Positions 1-9,783 of a DNA stretch of 64,000 nucleotides are shown piece by piece. Position numbers and translations under genes: made by a program. Under the pieces are notes generated by a model, which saw nothing but the letters and a program-made list of their open reading frames with translations, was not told the DNA's origin and searched no databases. This DNA comes from Vesta saturnalis. Taxonomy: Eukaryota; Arthropoda; Insecta; Coleoptera; Lampyridae. Each line of letters starts with the position of its first letter. Positions within the stretch are counted from its first letter, which is position 1. The stretch covers positions 62,001-126,000 of the forward strand of contig JARFJB010000094.1 of the NCBI GenBank assembly GCA_036346205.1, in the 5' to 3' direction.

Positions 1-1526
1 CATTGGTCACATGTATAATCAATACTTGAATTATGTGTTTCACTATGTGTAACTAGGGCACTTCTATATTTGTAGTTAGTATCTAAGTTATGTATTGCAC
101 TATGTCTATTTAAACTCCTTCTAGATTTTGTTACATAAACACATTGATCACATTTGTATTTAGTGCAACTTAAACTGTGCTTTACAACATGTGCTCCTAA
201 ACTACGTTTCACTTTTGTAGAATAATCGCATTGGTCACATTTGAAATCAGTACTTGAATTATGTATTCCGCTATGTCTATTAAATCTATTTTTACAATTT
301 GTGACATAAATGCATTGGTCACATTTGTATTTAGCATTCCCTGGATTATGCTTTACAAGATGTTCTTCTAAATTGTGTTTGACCTTTGTTGAATAATCAC
401 ATTGGTCACAATTATATATAGGACTGCTTGAAGTGTGTTTTACAAAATGTTTCCTTAAATTATATTTCACTGTTGTTGAATAATCACATTTGTCACATTT
501 GTAATCAGTACTTGAATTATGTATTGCACTGTGTCCATATAAATACCTTTTATAATTTGTTACATAAACACATTGATTGCATTTGTATTTAGCACTGCTT
601 GGATTGTGTTTTACAATATGTCCTTCTAAATTAAGTTTCAGTTTTGTTGAATAAGTGCATTGATCACAATTGTAATCAGTACTTGCATTATGTAATGCAA
701 TATGTGTATTTAAACTTCTTTTATACTTTGTTATATAACAACATTGGTCACATTTATATGTAGCATTATTTGAACTGTGTTTTACACGGTGATTACTTAA
801 ATATTGTTTAACTTTTGTTGAATAATCACATTGGTCACATTTATATGTAGCATTATTTGAACTGTGTTTTACACGGTGATTACTTAAACATTGTTTCACT
901 TTTGTTGAATAATCGCATTTTGCACATTTGTACTCAGCACTTGAATTATGTATTGCACTATGTGTAGCAAGAGCATTTTTGTACTTTGTTACATAAACAC
1001 ATTGTTCACATTTGTATATACTACCACTTAAATTGTGCTTTACAAGGTGACGTTTTAAATATGCTTTTACTTTTGTTGAATAGTTGCAGTGGGCACATTT
1101 GTAATCAATACTTGAATTATGCATTGCACTATGTCTGTTAAATTTATTTCTATAATTTGTTACATACACGCATTGTTCACATTTGAATTTAGCGCCACTT
1201 GAATTGTGCTTAAGAAGATGATTCCTTAAATAGCTTTTTGATTTTGATGAATAATTACATTGGTCACATGTGTAATTATTCTTTAAATAATTTATTTCTG
1301 TTGCATCAATTACAAAATCATTTATGAAATAAGATTTCTGTTCTTCTTTCTTATATGCAACGTCTTCAAATTCGCTCTTAACTATAATACTATTAGGGTC
1401 ATAATTCACTTCTTGTTTGATACGATCGTTATTCAACATAACATGTTTCTGAGTACAAAAAGAATTAATATGTACTTCCGCTTCAGGTTCAAGTTTTATA
1501 ATTGTTTTATCAATCTCTTCAAACAT
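1..1526 (-). CDS. Poly-C2H2 zinc-finger protein, 3' end beyond the window
   Basis: Open frame from ATG at 1526 to the left edge (508 codons, no stop), so the C terminus is missing. The first about 90 residues are acidic and finger-free and share the pieces LEPEAEV, QKHVMLN and IKxE with the two other zinc-finger genes in this window. Then come 14 regular C-x2-C-x12-H-x3-H fingers, one damaged finger and the start of another. Fingers alternate between two types, CDQCxYSTKVK and CDQCVYVTNYK, and the linkers alternate between 5 and 6 residues instead of the usual TGEKP. Such arrays normally bind DNA in the nucleus; the target is unknown. Finger 15 lacks both cysteines through an apparent in-frame 27-nt loss. 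No KRAB, BTB or ZAD domain is visible in the N terminus. Confidence 0.85.
   Translation of the reverse strand, partial: MFEEIDKTIIKLEPEAEVHINSFCTQKHVMLNNDRIKQEVNYDPNSIIVKSEFEDVAYKKEEQKSYFINDFVIDATEINYLKNNYTCDQCNYSSKSKSYLRNHLLKHNSSGAKFKCEQCVYVTNYRNKFNRHSAMHNSSIDYKCAHCNYSTKVKAYLKRHLVKHNLSGSIYKCEQCVYVTKYKNALATHSAIHNSSAEYKCAKCDYSTKVKQCLSNHRVKHSSNNATYKCDQCDYSTKVKQYLSNHRVKHSSNNATYKCDQCCYITKYKRSLNTHIALHNASTDYNCDQCTYSTKLKLNLEGHIVKHNPSSAKYKCNQCVYVTNYKRYLYGHSAIHNSSTDYKCDKCDYSTTVKYNLRKHFVKHTSSSPIYNCDQCDYSTKVKHNLEEHLVKHNPGNAKYKCDQCIYVTNCKNRFNRHSGIHNSSTDFKCDQCDYSTKVKRSLGAHVVKHSLSCTKYKCDQCVYVTKSRRSLNRHSAIHNLDTNYKYRSALVTHSETHNSSIDYTCDQ
742..915 (-). repeat. 87-bp tandem duplication of one finger plus linker
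   Basis: Two adjacent 87-bp units (742-828 and 829-915) differ at only 3 positions, encoding two nearly identical fingers of the first zinc-finger gene. Other fingers in the gene are much more diverged, so this is a recent duplication or gene conversion that kept the frame (29 codons). Confidence 0.85.
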
Positions 1527-2505
1527 TTCGAATTTTTTTAATGTTTAATAAAAATACGAAATAAATACAGACACGGACGTAACTTTTTGACATAGTATAC
1601 CGAGTTAAACAAAAATACCAGGAAGGAGATTTTGTCAACTATATGTGCGTCCGGGATGAGTGTTGCATATGGCGGAAAACAAGTTTCCGGTTAATAATAC
1701 ATAATAATGAATATATTTTAAATTATTTAATATTTAGAATATATTTTTAAGCTACGATATAACTAGTCATGCATTTATTTAAAAAAATGTTTAGGTACAC
1801 TTCCTAATAAAATAAAGTTAAAAATATAAATTATGACATTTTTAAACTTAAATCTTGCAGGACAATGATCGTTACGCCTATGAATTAAAACCATAACGTA
1901 AATTGATTCTTGTATTATGTAATATTCAATACAACACTACTTAATGTGCACAACGTTATTATAAACACTCGATTATTACCAGTAATTATTAAACAGGATA
2001 CTTTAAAACAGTTCAAAATATTCAAAACACTTTTACAAACACCACTTTCTTCGATCAAATCACCAAGAATGAGTCACACTTGGGTGTTCAATATGGCGAA
2101 TTTCGTGGCAATTTTTAAATACGGTATATAGCTCAACGTTCCTTCCTGGTATTTTATATTATAAGCGTTCTAACCATGTTCAACCTTAGAATGTATAAGT
2201 GTTCAACTATATTTCGCCGTAACCAACTTTGAAAAGTGAAATTTATTTAACTGCATCAAGTCAGTCAGTAAATAACCAAACAACCGTACGGTAAAGTGGC
2301 GCTCCACAAGCGGATTGTTTTATAATTAATCTGAAATTTTAAACGGCGTCTTGGTGAATTGTGGTTTTAGGTATATTTCAGTAAGCGAATTGATACTTAC
2401 ACATAGAAAATTTGGTAGTAATAAATAATAATAAATATTATAACCCCTTTACGAAAATTCACCTTGCTTTATTTCATTTTATAGGAATAGAAGGGGCGCT
2501 TGGGA
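1527..2505. other. Non-coding spacer with a possible short inverted-repeat element
   Basis: No gene is seen. A 16-bp inverted pair (AAAATACCAGGAAGGA at 1612-1627 and its complement at 2140-2155) encloses about 540 bp, and a looser match (CTATAT) continues inward on both sides. This could be a small non-autonomous DNA transposon; no target duplication could be fixed. The small frame at 1910-2131 has no recognisable content. Confidence 0.35.
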
Positions 2506-3201
2506 CTAAATTCTGACATAAGCACTCCCGGGTAGAAATACCGGTCCAATTAGGCAGTCACCCACAATCCCAATCCAAACGTTCAAAGAAAATTGATGTT
2601 GAAAACGATCTTCAACAATTTCATTTGGATTTCCTTCACACCATACATGGTTATTATGGAAATTCCGTATTGCATTTCTTGAAAAACTCGCTTCATCGGT
2701 GAACAGAATCAACATCAGGAGTTGAGGGATTTGAACCATTTTGTGCAAAAGCCATTGACAGAATGCAATGCGAGGAGGAAAATCAGCAGGAAGAAGTCCT
2801 TGAATGCGTTGTATATGGAATGGATACAACAAATTTTCCTTAAGAATGTGCCAAATAGTGCCATTACTTACATCCAAAGCGTCAGCAATTTTTCGAGTAG
2901 AAGTACCTCGATCTTCTTCAATCATGTCCAGCACATCCTCTTCCAGCTCTACCGTTCTTGCTGTCCTTGGCCTTCCTGCTCCTCCATTTCGTCTTAATGT
3001 GCCTGTTTCATAAAGACGCCGATGAATACATACGAAAGTTTTTCTATCAGGAGCAATACGGCCCGGAAATCTTTCAGTATACAACTGCCTAGCTTCTAAT
3101 GCATTCCCATGAGCAACTCCATAAATGTAGTGCATGTCGGTCATCTCAGCATTCGTATAGCGATTCATGATAAGGAACTTCAACAAATTCGACACATACA
3201 A
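2506..3201 (-). pseudogene. Mariner-like (DUF4817 type) transposase, 3' truncated
   Basis: A 231-codon frame holds the N-terminal helix-turn-helix region of the DUF4817 kind (YTNAEMTDMHYIYG, RQLYTERFPGR, HRRLYETGTLRR), a second HTH (TSTRKIADALDVSNGTIWHIL) and the first part of the DDE/D catalytic domain (FTDEASF with the first aspartate, then NVWIGIVGD with the second). The frame stops at LPG, so the third acidic residue and C terminus are missing. The likely start is the internal Met of MNRYTNAEM near 3168 rather than the upstream Met. It is a fairly young but broken element; flanking inverted repeats were not fixed. Confidence 0.85.
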
Positions 3202-3655
3202 AATTATTAATCACGAGACTCATTCAATATATCAGTGATATGTCAGTGAATAATACAGGAATGTTTAAAAATATTTTTGTACGCATGATAAATGGACATG
3301 CACTAAAATGTGTTTTTTTTACTCAAAAACGATACGTCGTATGATAAAGTCAAGAGAGCTCTTTTCTTCACAATTGAACAAAGAATTAAAAAATATTTTT
3401 TATTTTTAAAGAAATCAGCGGCATAACTACTTTTTTCTTGAAAAATAGCCTGTGACGTGCCAATACGCGCGCCAATGGTACGACTGAAACATCGTGTTGT
3501 ATTGCAAAGTATGCGTCTCTCACAGCTATTGACACGCGAAAAATTTCGTTATAATATCTCAAGCCGTTTTGGAAAAATCTAATTTTGACTGTTTTTTAAA
3601 TTAAACTTCAACACGCTATAGATCGGTAACGAAGCGTTTGCGGATCTGGGCAATC

Positions 3656-3660
<5 letters not shown>

Positions 3661-3738
<78 letters not shown>
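3661..3738. repeat. (TA)n microsatellite, about 39 units
   Basis: Uninterrupted TA dinucleotides. The flanks read CACCC before and ACAGGGTA after, resembling two mariner-like element ends facing away from the tract. The frames on both strands (poly Ile-Tyr) are artefacts. Confidence 0.95.
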
Positions 3739-3742
<4 letters not shown>

Positions 3743-4483
3743 GGTATGTATACCAATCTTACGACAAAGTTCGGTATATGGCTTATTTCAAGAGATATCA
3801 AAGATGCTGTTAAGAAAAATAATAGATGTCTTTAAGGACCATATTTTGAAATGATCTTGAACTATACAGGCTGTTACAGAACTCCGGTACAAACCAAACA
3901 TACGATTTTTTAAATGAGAACCACTGAATATTATGCCAAATTTGGAGTGCCCACATTTTATCGAATCTTTTGATATAAGGTTTTGCTACGTTATACAGAG
4001 TCCTTTAAAATTTATGGACACGTTTATATTAAAATCTTTGCCAAGTCGACGCGCTCTAGCTTACTGTACGTTACAGAAAAAAAAAATTTTTTTTTGCCTA
4101 ATCGAGTTTCGTAATATGATGTAATATGCCCTCAGTATATTAAATTTGAATTATTTTCTCTTTTGCGTACAGGGCGGATCGACACTCAGACTTTTAATTT
4201 TCTTTCTTCTTATAAATGGAACACCCTGTATTTAATAGCACAAATCGAATCTGTGAATATACCTTTAATCTTTGCTAAGCATTCCCTATACCCAAAGTTC
4301 ATAAAAACTGAGTTATTTTCTAATATTTATTATAAACTTATAACTATTAATCTATTATGTTAAAGCAAGCGTTGCATATAACAAAAAATCATAAATAATA
4401 ATTTCAATATGATTTAAAGTAGAGAAACGAATTATTTATACTAGATAAAACAAGACACCAAATGTACAATCCTAACCTTAATA
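3739..4483. other. Non-coding mariner-like subterminal sequence
   Basis: Starts at ACAGGGTATG beside the TA tract and contains further ACAGG/ACACCCTGTA motifs (3869, 4167, 4213). No coding content. Probably the non-coding end of the element whose transposase C terminus is at 4484-4686. Confidence 0.4.
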
Positions 4484-4686
4484 TTAAACTAAATGTTTAA
4501 GTTCAAAGTGTTCACCATTAACATCAATGCAATGCTGCAGTCTAAGCTCAAATGATTGACTTACATTTCTGAGCATATTATCATAAACAGATCGAAATGC
4601 TGCTCTAAATCTCTCTTTGGTGACCTCTCTGGTGGTGCGGGGATTTTATAAATCTGATTTTTAATAAAACCCCAAAAAAAGAAATC
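4484..4686 (-). pseudogene. Mariner-like transposase C-terminal remnant
   Basis: Read on the minus strand with one frameshift this gives DFFFWGFIKNQIYKIP, then the region with RFRAAFRSVYDNMLRNV, then LRLQHCIDVNGEHFEL and a stop. This is the third-acidic-residue block and tail typical of DUF4817-type elements. Frameshifted and without the N-terminal half. Confidence 0.7.
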
Positions 4687-4752
4687 AACTTTTGTTAAAT
4701 TGGGTCTACTTAAATGGTGTATGAAAATGTAAACTTTCATCATTATCACACA

Positions 4753-5076
4753 TAATAAAATATTTATCTTTTGGGTTTTTTTAATGGTGTATTTTAAATT
4801 ATACAATCTAAACGTTTTGATAACACTTACAGTTATCTTTGTCAGTACTAATTCTGTTAAAAATTGTGAAACATGTAAACAATTTTGTCCAAGTTGAAAA
4901 ATTAAAATTTTAATTTTGTCAAAGTTTTTCAACTTCGACAAAATTGTTTACAACACCTTTAACAATTTTTAACAGAATTACTACTGACGAAGATAACTGT
5001 AAGTGTTATCGAAACGTTTAGATTGTATAATTTAAAATACACCATTAAAAACCCAAGAAAGATAAGTATTTTATTA
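4753..5076. repeat. Inverted repeat, about 150-bp arms, Penelope-end-like
   Basis: Arms 4753-4901 and 4925-5076 are near-perfect reverse complements around a 23-nt centre, so the region can form a long hairpin. Each arm carries a sequence resembling the ribozyme-like motif found at ends of Penelope-like elements; the right arm is better preserved. Small frames through here are artefacts of the inverted repeat. Confidence 0.8.
4984..5018 (+). ncRNA. Hammerhead-ribozyme-like core (CUGACGA...GAAAC)
   Basis: Reads CTGACGA, one A, a stem GATAAC/GTTATC of 6 perfect pairs with a 7-nt loop, then GAAAC and the palindrome AACGTT. Hammerhead cores follow CUGANGA, stem II, GAAA, and minimal versions are reported from Penelope-like retroelements. 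The extra A after CTGACGA and the lack of an obvious stem I and III in cis are reasons for caution. The left arm of the same inverted repeat holds a decayed copy (CTGACAA...CAAAAC, read on the minus strand). Confidence 0.4.
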
Positions 5077-5159
5077 CTTAAATGATTTGTTACTAAGTAG
5101 TAAACATGCATTAACCTAATTAAACATAAGCTACATAAAATCACTTTTAAAACTACTAA

Positions 5160-5392
5160 CTTGGATAACGTATTTAGCATTACTTGAATTTTCTTTAGAA
5201 TGTGTCCTTTAAACTTGTTTCACTCTTATTGAAAGATGACATAACCCACACTTGTAATCAATGTTTGAACTACATTTCACTATGCCTATTCAAATGACAT
5301 TGTTACCTTTGTCACATAAATATATTACTTGCACTAGTGTTTAGCAATACTTAGATTGTGCTTTACAAGAATAATTGAATGTCACACATACA
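5160..5392 (-). pseudogene. Decayed zinc-finger units downstream of the second finger gene
   Basis: Minus-strand translation beyond the stop of the 13-finger gene shows broken finger text such as LVKHNLSIAKH and YIYVTKVTMSFE, with stops and lost cysteines. This suggests the ancestral array was longer and a stop at 5393 cut it. Confidence 0.5.
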
Positions 5393-6775
5393 TTAAGTAT
5401 TACTTGAATTGTGTTTTACCAAGTGCTTTATTAAATATTGCGAACGTTTTGTTGAATAATTACATTGGTCACATTTATATTTTGCACCAGTTGGATTATG
5501 TTTTACAATGTGTCTTTTAAAATTGTGCTTTACTTTTGTTGAATAATCACATTGGTCACACCTGTAATCAATATGTAAATTATGTATTGTATTATGTCCA
5601 TTTAAATGTGATTTATATTTTGTTACATAACCACATTGGTGACATTCGTATTTAACACTACTTGGATTATGCTTTACTGCATGATGTTCTAAATTGCGCT
5701 TCACTTTTGTTGAATAATCACATTGATCACACTTGTAATCAATACTTAAGTCATGTATTACACTATGTCTTTTTAAATACCATTTATATTTTGTTATATA
5801 ACCACAGTGATTACACTTATATTTAGCACTACTTGCACTGTGCTTTACAACATGTCGTTCTAAGTAGTGCTTCACTTTTGTGGAATAATCACATCGGTCA
5901 CACTTGTAATCAACACTAAAATTATGTATTGCATTATGCTTATTAAATCCACTTCTATCATTTGTTACATAAACACATTGGTCACACTTATATTTCGCAC
6001 TGTTTGAATCATGATTTAAAAGGTGGTTCCTTAAATATTGTTTCACTTTTGTTGAATAATCACATTGGTCACACTTGTAACCAATACTTACATTGTGTAC
6101 TGCACTATGCCTACTTAAATACCATTTACATTTTGTTACATAACCACATTGTTTACACGTATATTTAGCATTACTTGCACTGTGCTTTACCATGTGTCTC
6201 CTTAAACACACTTTCACTGTAGTGGTATAATTACATTGGTCACATTTATATTTAGAACCACTTGAATGACGCCGTGCAAGATGATTGACTAAATTATGTT
6301 TCACTTTTGTTAAATAATCACATTGATTACATTTATAAGCAATACTTGGATTATGTATTTCACTATGTCTATTAAATCCAGTTCTATCATTTGTTACATA
6401 CACGCAAATGTAACATTTGTATTTAGCATCATGTGGATTATGTTTCAAAAGGTGATTCCTTAAATAGCGTTTTGTTTTTGATGAGTAATTACATTGGTGA
6501 CACATATAATTATTCTTTAAACTACTTCCTTCTGTTGTGTTCCTTCCAATATAGTTTACTAAATAAGGTTTGTCTTCTTCTTTCTTATGTGCAGTATTTT
6601 CAAATTCGTTCTTAATTTTAATGTTATTAGGGACATAATCTATTTCTTCTTTGATTATATCATCATTTAACATAACATGTTTCTGCGTAAGATCAGAATT
6701 AATTTGTACTTCCGCTTCAGGTTCGAGTTTAAACATTATTTTATAGTCCTGTACAGACATTTCGAATTTGTTCAT
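5393..6775 (-). CDS. Poly-C2H2 zinc-finger protein, 13 fingers, complete
   Basis: Single open frame of 460 codons, apparently intronless in its coding part, starting MNKFEMSVQDYK. Residues 1 to about 90 form an acidic leader with LEPEAEVQI, TQKHVMLNDD and IIKEEIDY, shared with the paralogues at 1-1526 and 63792. About residue 91 onward there are 13 C2H2 fingers, C-x2-C-x12-H-x3-H; finger 3 has x4 between its histidines (HLARRH). The alternating two-type pattern (YSTKVK then YVTNDR or YVTKYK) and the alternating 5- and 6-residue linkers match the first gene. Expected nuclear DNA binding; target unknown. Another in-frame Met at residue 6 is possible, but the upstream one lies directly after a stop-rich leader. 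Confidence 0.9.
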   Translation of the reverse strand: MNKFEMSVQDYKIMFKLEPEAEVQINSDLTQKHVMLNDDIIKEEIDYVPNNIKIKNEFENTAHKKEEDKPYLVNYIGRNTTEGSSLKNNYMCHQCNYSSKTKRYLRNHLLKHNPHDAKYKCYICVYVTNDRTGFNRHSEIHNPSIAYKCNQCDYLTKVKHNLVNHLARRHSSGSKYKCDQCNYTTTVKVCLRRHMVKHSASNAKYTCKQCGYVTKCKWYLSRHSAVHNVSIGYKCDQCDYSTKVKQYLRNHLLNHDSNSAKYKCDQCVYVTNDRSGFNKHNAIHNFSVDYKCDRCDYSTKVKHYLERHVVKHSASSAKYKCNHCGYITKYKWYLKRHSVIHDLSIDYKCDQCDYSTKVKRNLEHHAVKHNPSSVKYECHQCGYVTKYKSHLNGHNTIHNLHIDYRCDQCDYSTKVKHNFKRHIVKHNPTGAKYKCDQCNYSTKRSQYLIKHLVKHNSSNT

Positions 6776-6943
6776 TTAACACAAAAAATAAGTAAAGAAT
6801 TTCCAAAATAAATGCACATTATTTTGTGCTAGTCAGTAATAAATTGACTTGAAGTTAGCGACAGGATTCATCGAGAACATCCCATTGGTATTCTTAAATG
6901 TTTTATACAATTTTTTTTTTTAATAATTGTGGACCTGAACAGG

Positions 6944-7763
6944 CTAAGTTTGGCTTACCGTGCTAAAGCACGCAGGAACACCTAAGAGGATGGATTGCGG
7001 GATATAGAATACCTTACATTTTTTCATGTCACTAGGAGGAACTAGGGAGATACACTCCAAATAATTTTCCATTAGTTTGTCCGATATAAGTCTTGGACAG
7101 TTGTCGCACGGTATCTCATACACCTCTTGGTTTTCATTGAGAATTTTGTCTTTGGGGTTTCTTAAAAATTGAGACAAAGCCGAGTGTGGTTTAAATACCG
7201 ATCTAAAGTCATTTTTGGAACATTCCCTTGTTATTCTGTCTGTAATTCCTTTTATACAAGGTAGAATAACAGGAATCTTGTGTTCATTGTTTGACAAGTT
7301 ATTATTTCTGGGTCTTCTTACTTCGTTGGTAATTTTCAATATTTCTTGATCTTCGTCTCCATTTTAAAGTAATATTTTATTAATAGCCTTCATTTCTTCC
7401 ATTTTAGAATTTTCGTCGAATAAGGGGTAAGAGCGGTATACCAAAGATTTCATAACGATATGAATTGACCAGGATGGTGGTGCGGAAGAGAGTTCAGATA
7501 TCTATTCGTATGAGTTGGTTTTCGATAAACTTTGTGTGTAAATTTACCATTAGGAAGTCTCGTTATCAAGGTGTCCAAAAAAGGAAGTGAATTATTTTCT
7601 TCAACTTCCATAGTACATTTGATATTGTCGTGGGCCAAAATACAAATGTGTCGTCAACATAATGAAACCAACATTTCTGTTTTAAATCTGCAGAATTTAA
7701 AGCAGTGGTTTGAAAATGTTCCATATATACATTTGTTACAGGCGGAAACGATATTAAACTCAA
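6944..7763 (-). pseudogene. Penelope-like element reverse transcriptase/GIY-YIG fragment
   Basis: Minus-strand pieces in order: CWFHYVDDTFVFWP with the YVDD catalytic motif (about 7680-7630), then after a frameshift MEVEENNSLPFLDTLITR and HKVYRKPTHTNRYLN, then ILPCIKGITDRITRE and VYEIPCDNC, which is the start of the GIY-YIG endonuclease region. Order and motifs match Penelope-like retroelements. The RT N-terminal half is missing and the endonuclease catalytic part is not recognisable, so it is dead. Confidence 0.8.
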
Positions 7764-7947
7764 ACATAACAGACAACGAAGGGGCCGGCAGCTCAGTGGG
7801 AAATAAGGGTCGTGGGGCTGTTGCTAAATTTCAACAATTAGGGTAGCTCGCGGTATTTCGATAAGTTGCAATAGGGGTAGGTCACGCTTTAAGTAAAAAT
7901 TGTCACTATTACAGGGTGCCAGTCTGTTGTTATAATCAAAATCGCCT
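7764..7947. other. Short spacer between Penelope and gypsy relics
   Basis: No coding content recognised. Contains one ACAGGGTGCC motif near 7911 like the mariner-like ends seen across the window. Confidence 0.3.
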
Positions 7948-9783
7948 TTAATCTCGGCCAATAATACTGTCGAGATATTCTCTCATATATCTTGAATATT
8001 TCTGCATGCCCGGCTTTCGGGTCGTCATGAAACTGCGATTAAACGTTCCCCCTTCGACACAACTCTCCACTGTTCGCAACCTCTCAATTCTTTCCGCGAT
8101 ATTCCTCTTCATTATTTCCAACCATCCGCCTCTTTTCTTACCTCCCTTATGCCCTACCACAACTTTATCCTTCTCTTCACTAGTCTCGTTCGGTGTGTCA
8201 CAATCGATTTTATTATCTACCTCAAGAACGTCAATAACTGGTACGAAACGTGATAAACTGTCCGGTACAATATGGTATTTCCCTTTACCGTGCATAATTT
8301 CGAAATTGTATTGCTAAAGACGAATAGCCCAACGAGCAAGTCGACCGGTAGGTTCTTTCAAATTATAGAGCCAAACTATAGAGGCGTGATCGGTAATGGC
8401 GGTAAACTGTGCTACCTCCAGGTATAGACGTAATTTCTCTACTGACCCAAGTATGCAAAACATTCTTTTACGGTAGTCGAAAACTGTCTTTCATTTCTTG
8501 TCAAACACCACCTATTATAACAAATGAGACGTTGTTCTCCGTTAATTGTTTGCGTTAGTGCTGAACCAATTCCAAAATGTGATGCATCTGTCTGAACTAA
8601 ATTGCAATGAAAAATCGGGACACGGTAATATAGGTCCGGAAACTAAACAATCTTTAATAATTTCGAAAGCTTTCTCACAATCTTCATCCCAAACAAATTT
8701 TGCAAACAGGTGTCGGTATCCTTAAGATGGCGTTAATTTTATCCGCATGAACCGATAGCCCATCCGCATTAACCACATAGCCCAAATAACGTAACTCAGA
8801 TTGTCAAAAGGTACATTTGTCCTTGCCCAAGGTACAAATAATAGTACCTTCGATATGTACAAAACGTACGACTCTAATTCTGGCCTCAAAATATGGTCAA
8901 TACAACTCTGTCAACTTGCTGGTGTGTTAGCGAGACCGAATGATAAACGTTTAAACTGAAACAAACCCCCGTTGGGTACGGTAAAAGCGGTATACTGTTT
9001 AGAATTATCCATCATTGGTATTTGCCAATACGCGGATTTAATGTCCAAAAACGACATAAACTTCGGGGAACGAAGTCGATTTAAAATTGACGATACATAA
9101 GGTAACGAGTAAGCATACCTTTTGGTAAATTTATTAACCTACCGAAAGTCCACACAAAATCGATAACTCCCATCTTTCTTCTTTACCAATAATATAGGCC
9201 TCGATCAAGCACTCGTGGATTTTTCGACCACATCTAGCTTTAGCATCTTTTCCAGCTCTTTTGCTCTATTTGCTGCCGAATGCAAGGTAATGCAAGATAA
9301 TAATGCTGCTTAATTAGCCTTTATACGATGTTACATCAATGGGGTACAACCAATCTCTTAACCCTCAATGGACGTAAAATAATCGATAACTAATTTTCGT
9401 AATTGTTCGCTACTCAAGTCTAATCGGGGTTGTATTCCAGGCTCTCGGTTTTCTAAAGCCTCAATTGCCTCCAAATTCTCGAATTTTCATTCGCCTTTAT
9501 CGAGACAAAATTTGTTTGTTTCCAAAAATAAGCTGGTGCGCTACATCCGGTACGACAAGAACATTTATAGTTACAATTTTCCTATTAATTTCGATAGGTA
9601 CGTTATCTGACCCGATACTTTTAACAAATTGACCATTGGCAACAAAACAAGTTGACGTCAACTACCTATTTAGTTTAACACCGAAATGATTTAATTTTTT
9701 CCAACCCTTATTGCCGATGATGGTCTTGGATGACACACCTCGATAATTCTTGTCCAAAAATGTTAACAAATATAAACAATCGT
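7948..9783 (-). pseudogene. Ty3/gypsy pol relic: protease, RT, RNase H
   Basis: Minus-strand translation in shifting frames shows a protease-like stretch (KTIIGNKGWKKL near 9720), RT blocks RPILLVKKKDGSYRFCVDFR, FLDIKSAYWQIPM, FQFKRLSFGL and LRYLGYVVNADGL, then RNase H (ITDHASIVWLYNLKEPTGR, ARWAIRL, a TAG in place of Gln, then YNFEIMHGKGKYHIVPDSLSR). The YLDD catalytic box is degraded. Several stops and frameshifts are present, and integrase is missing because the sequence changes to other DNA below 7948. Gag is found at 12247-13200 beyond an insertion. Confidence 0.85.

Noticed and set aside
742..1300. CRISPR-like regular repeats
   Set aside because: The regular spacing is coding zinc-finger units (84-87 bp); no short identical repeats with unique spacers exist.
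3616..3835. Ile-Tyr repeat frames on both strands
   Set aside because: Pure translation of the (TA)n tract; the same holds for 11199-11447 and 34147-34593.
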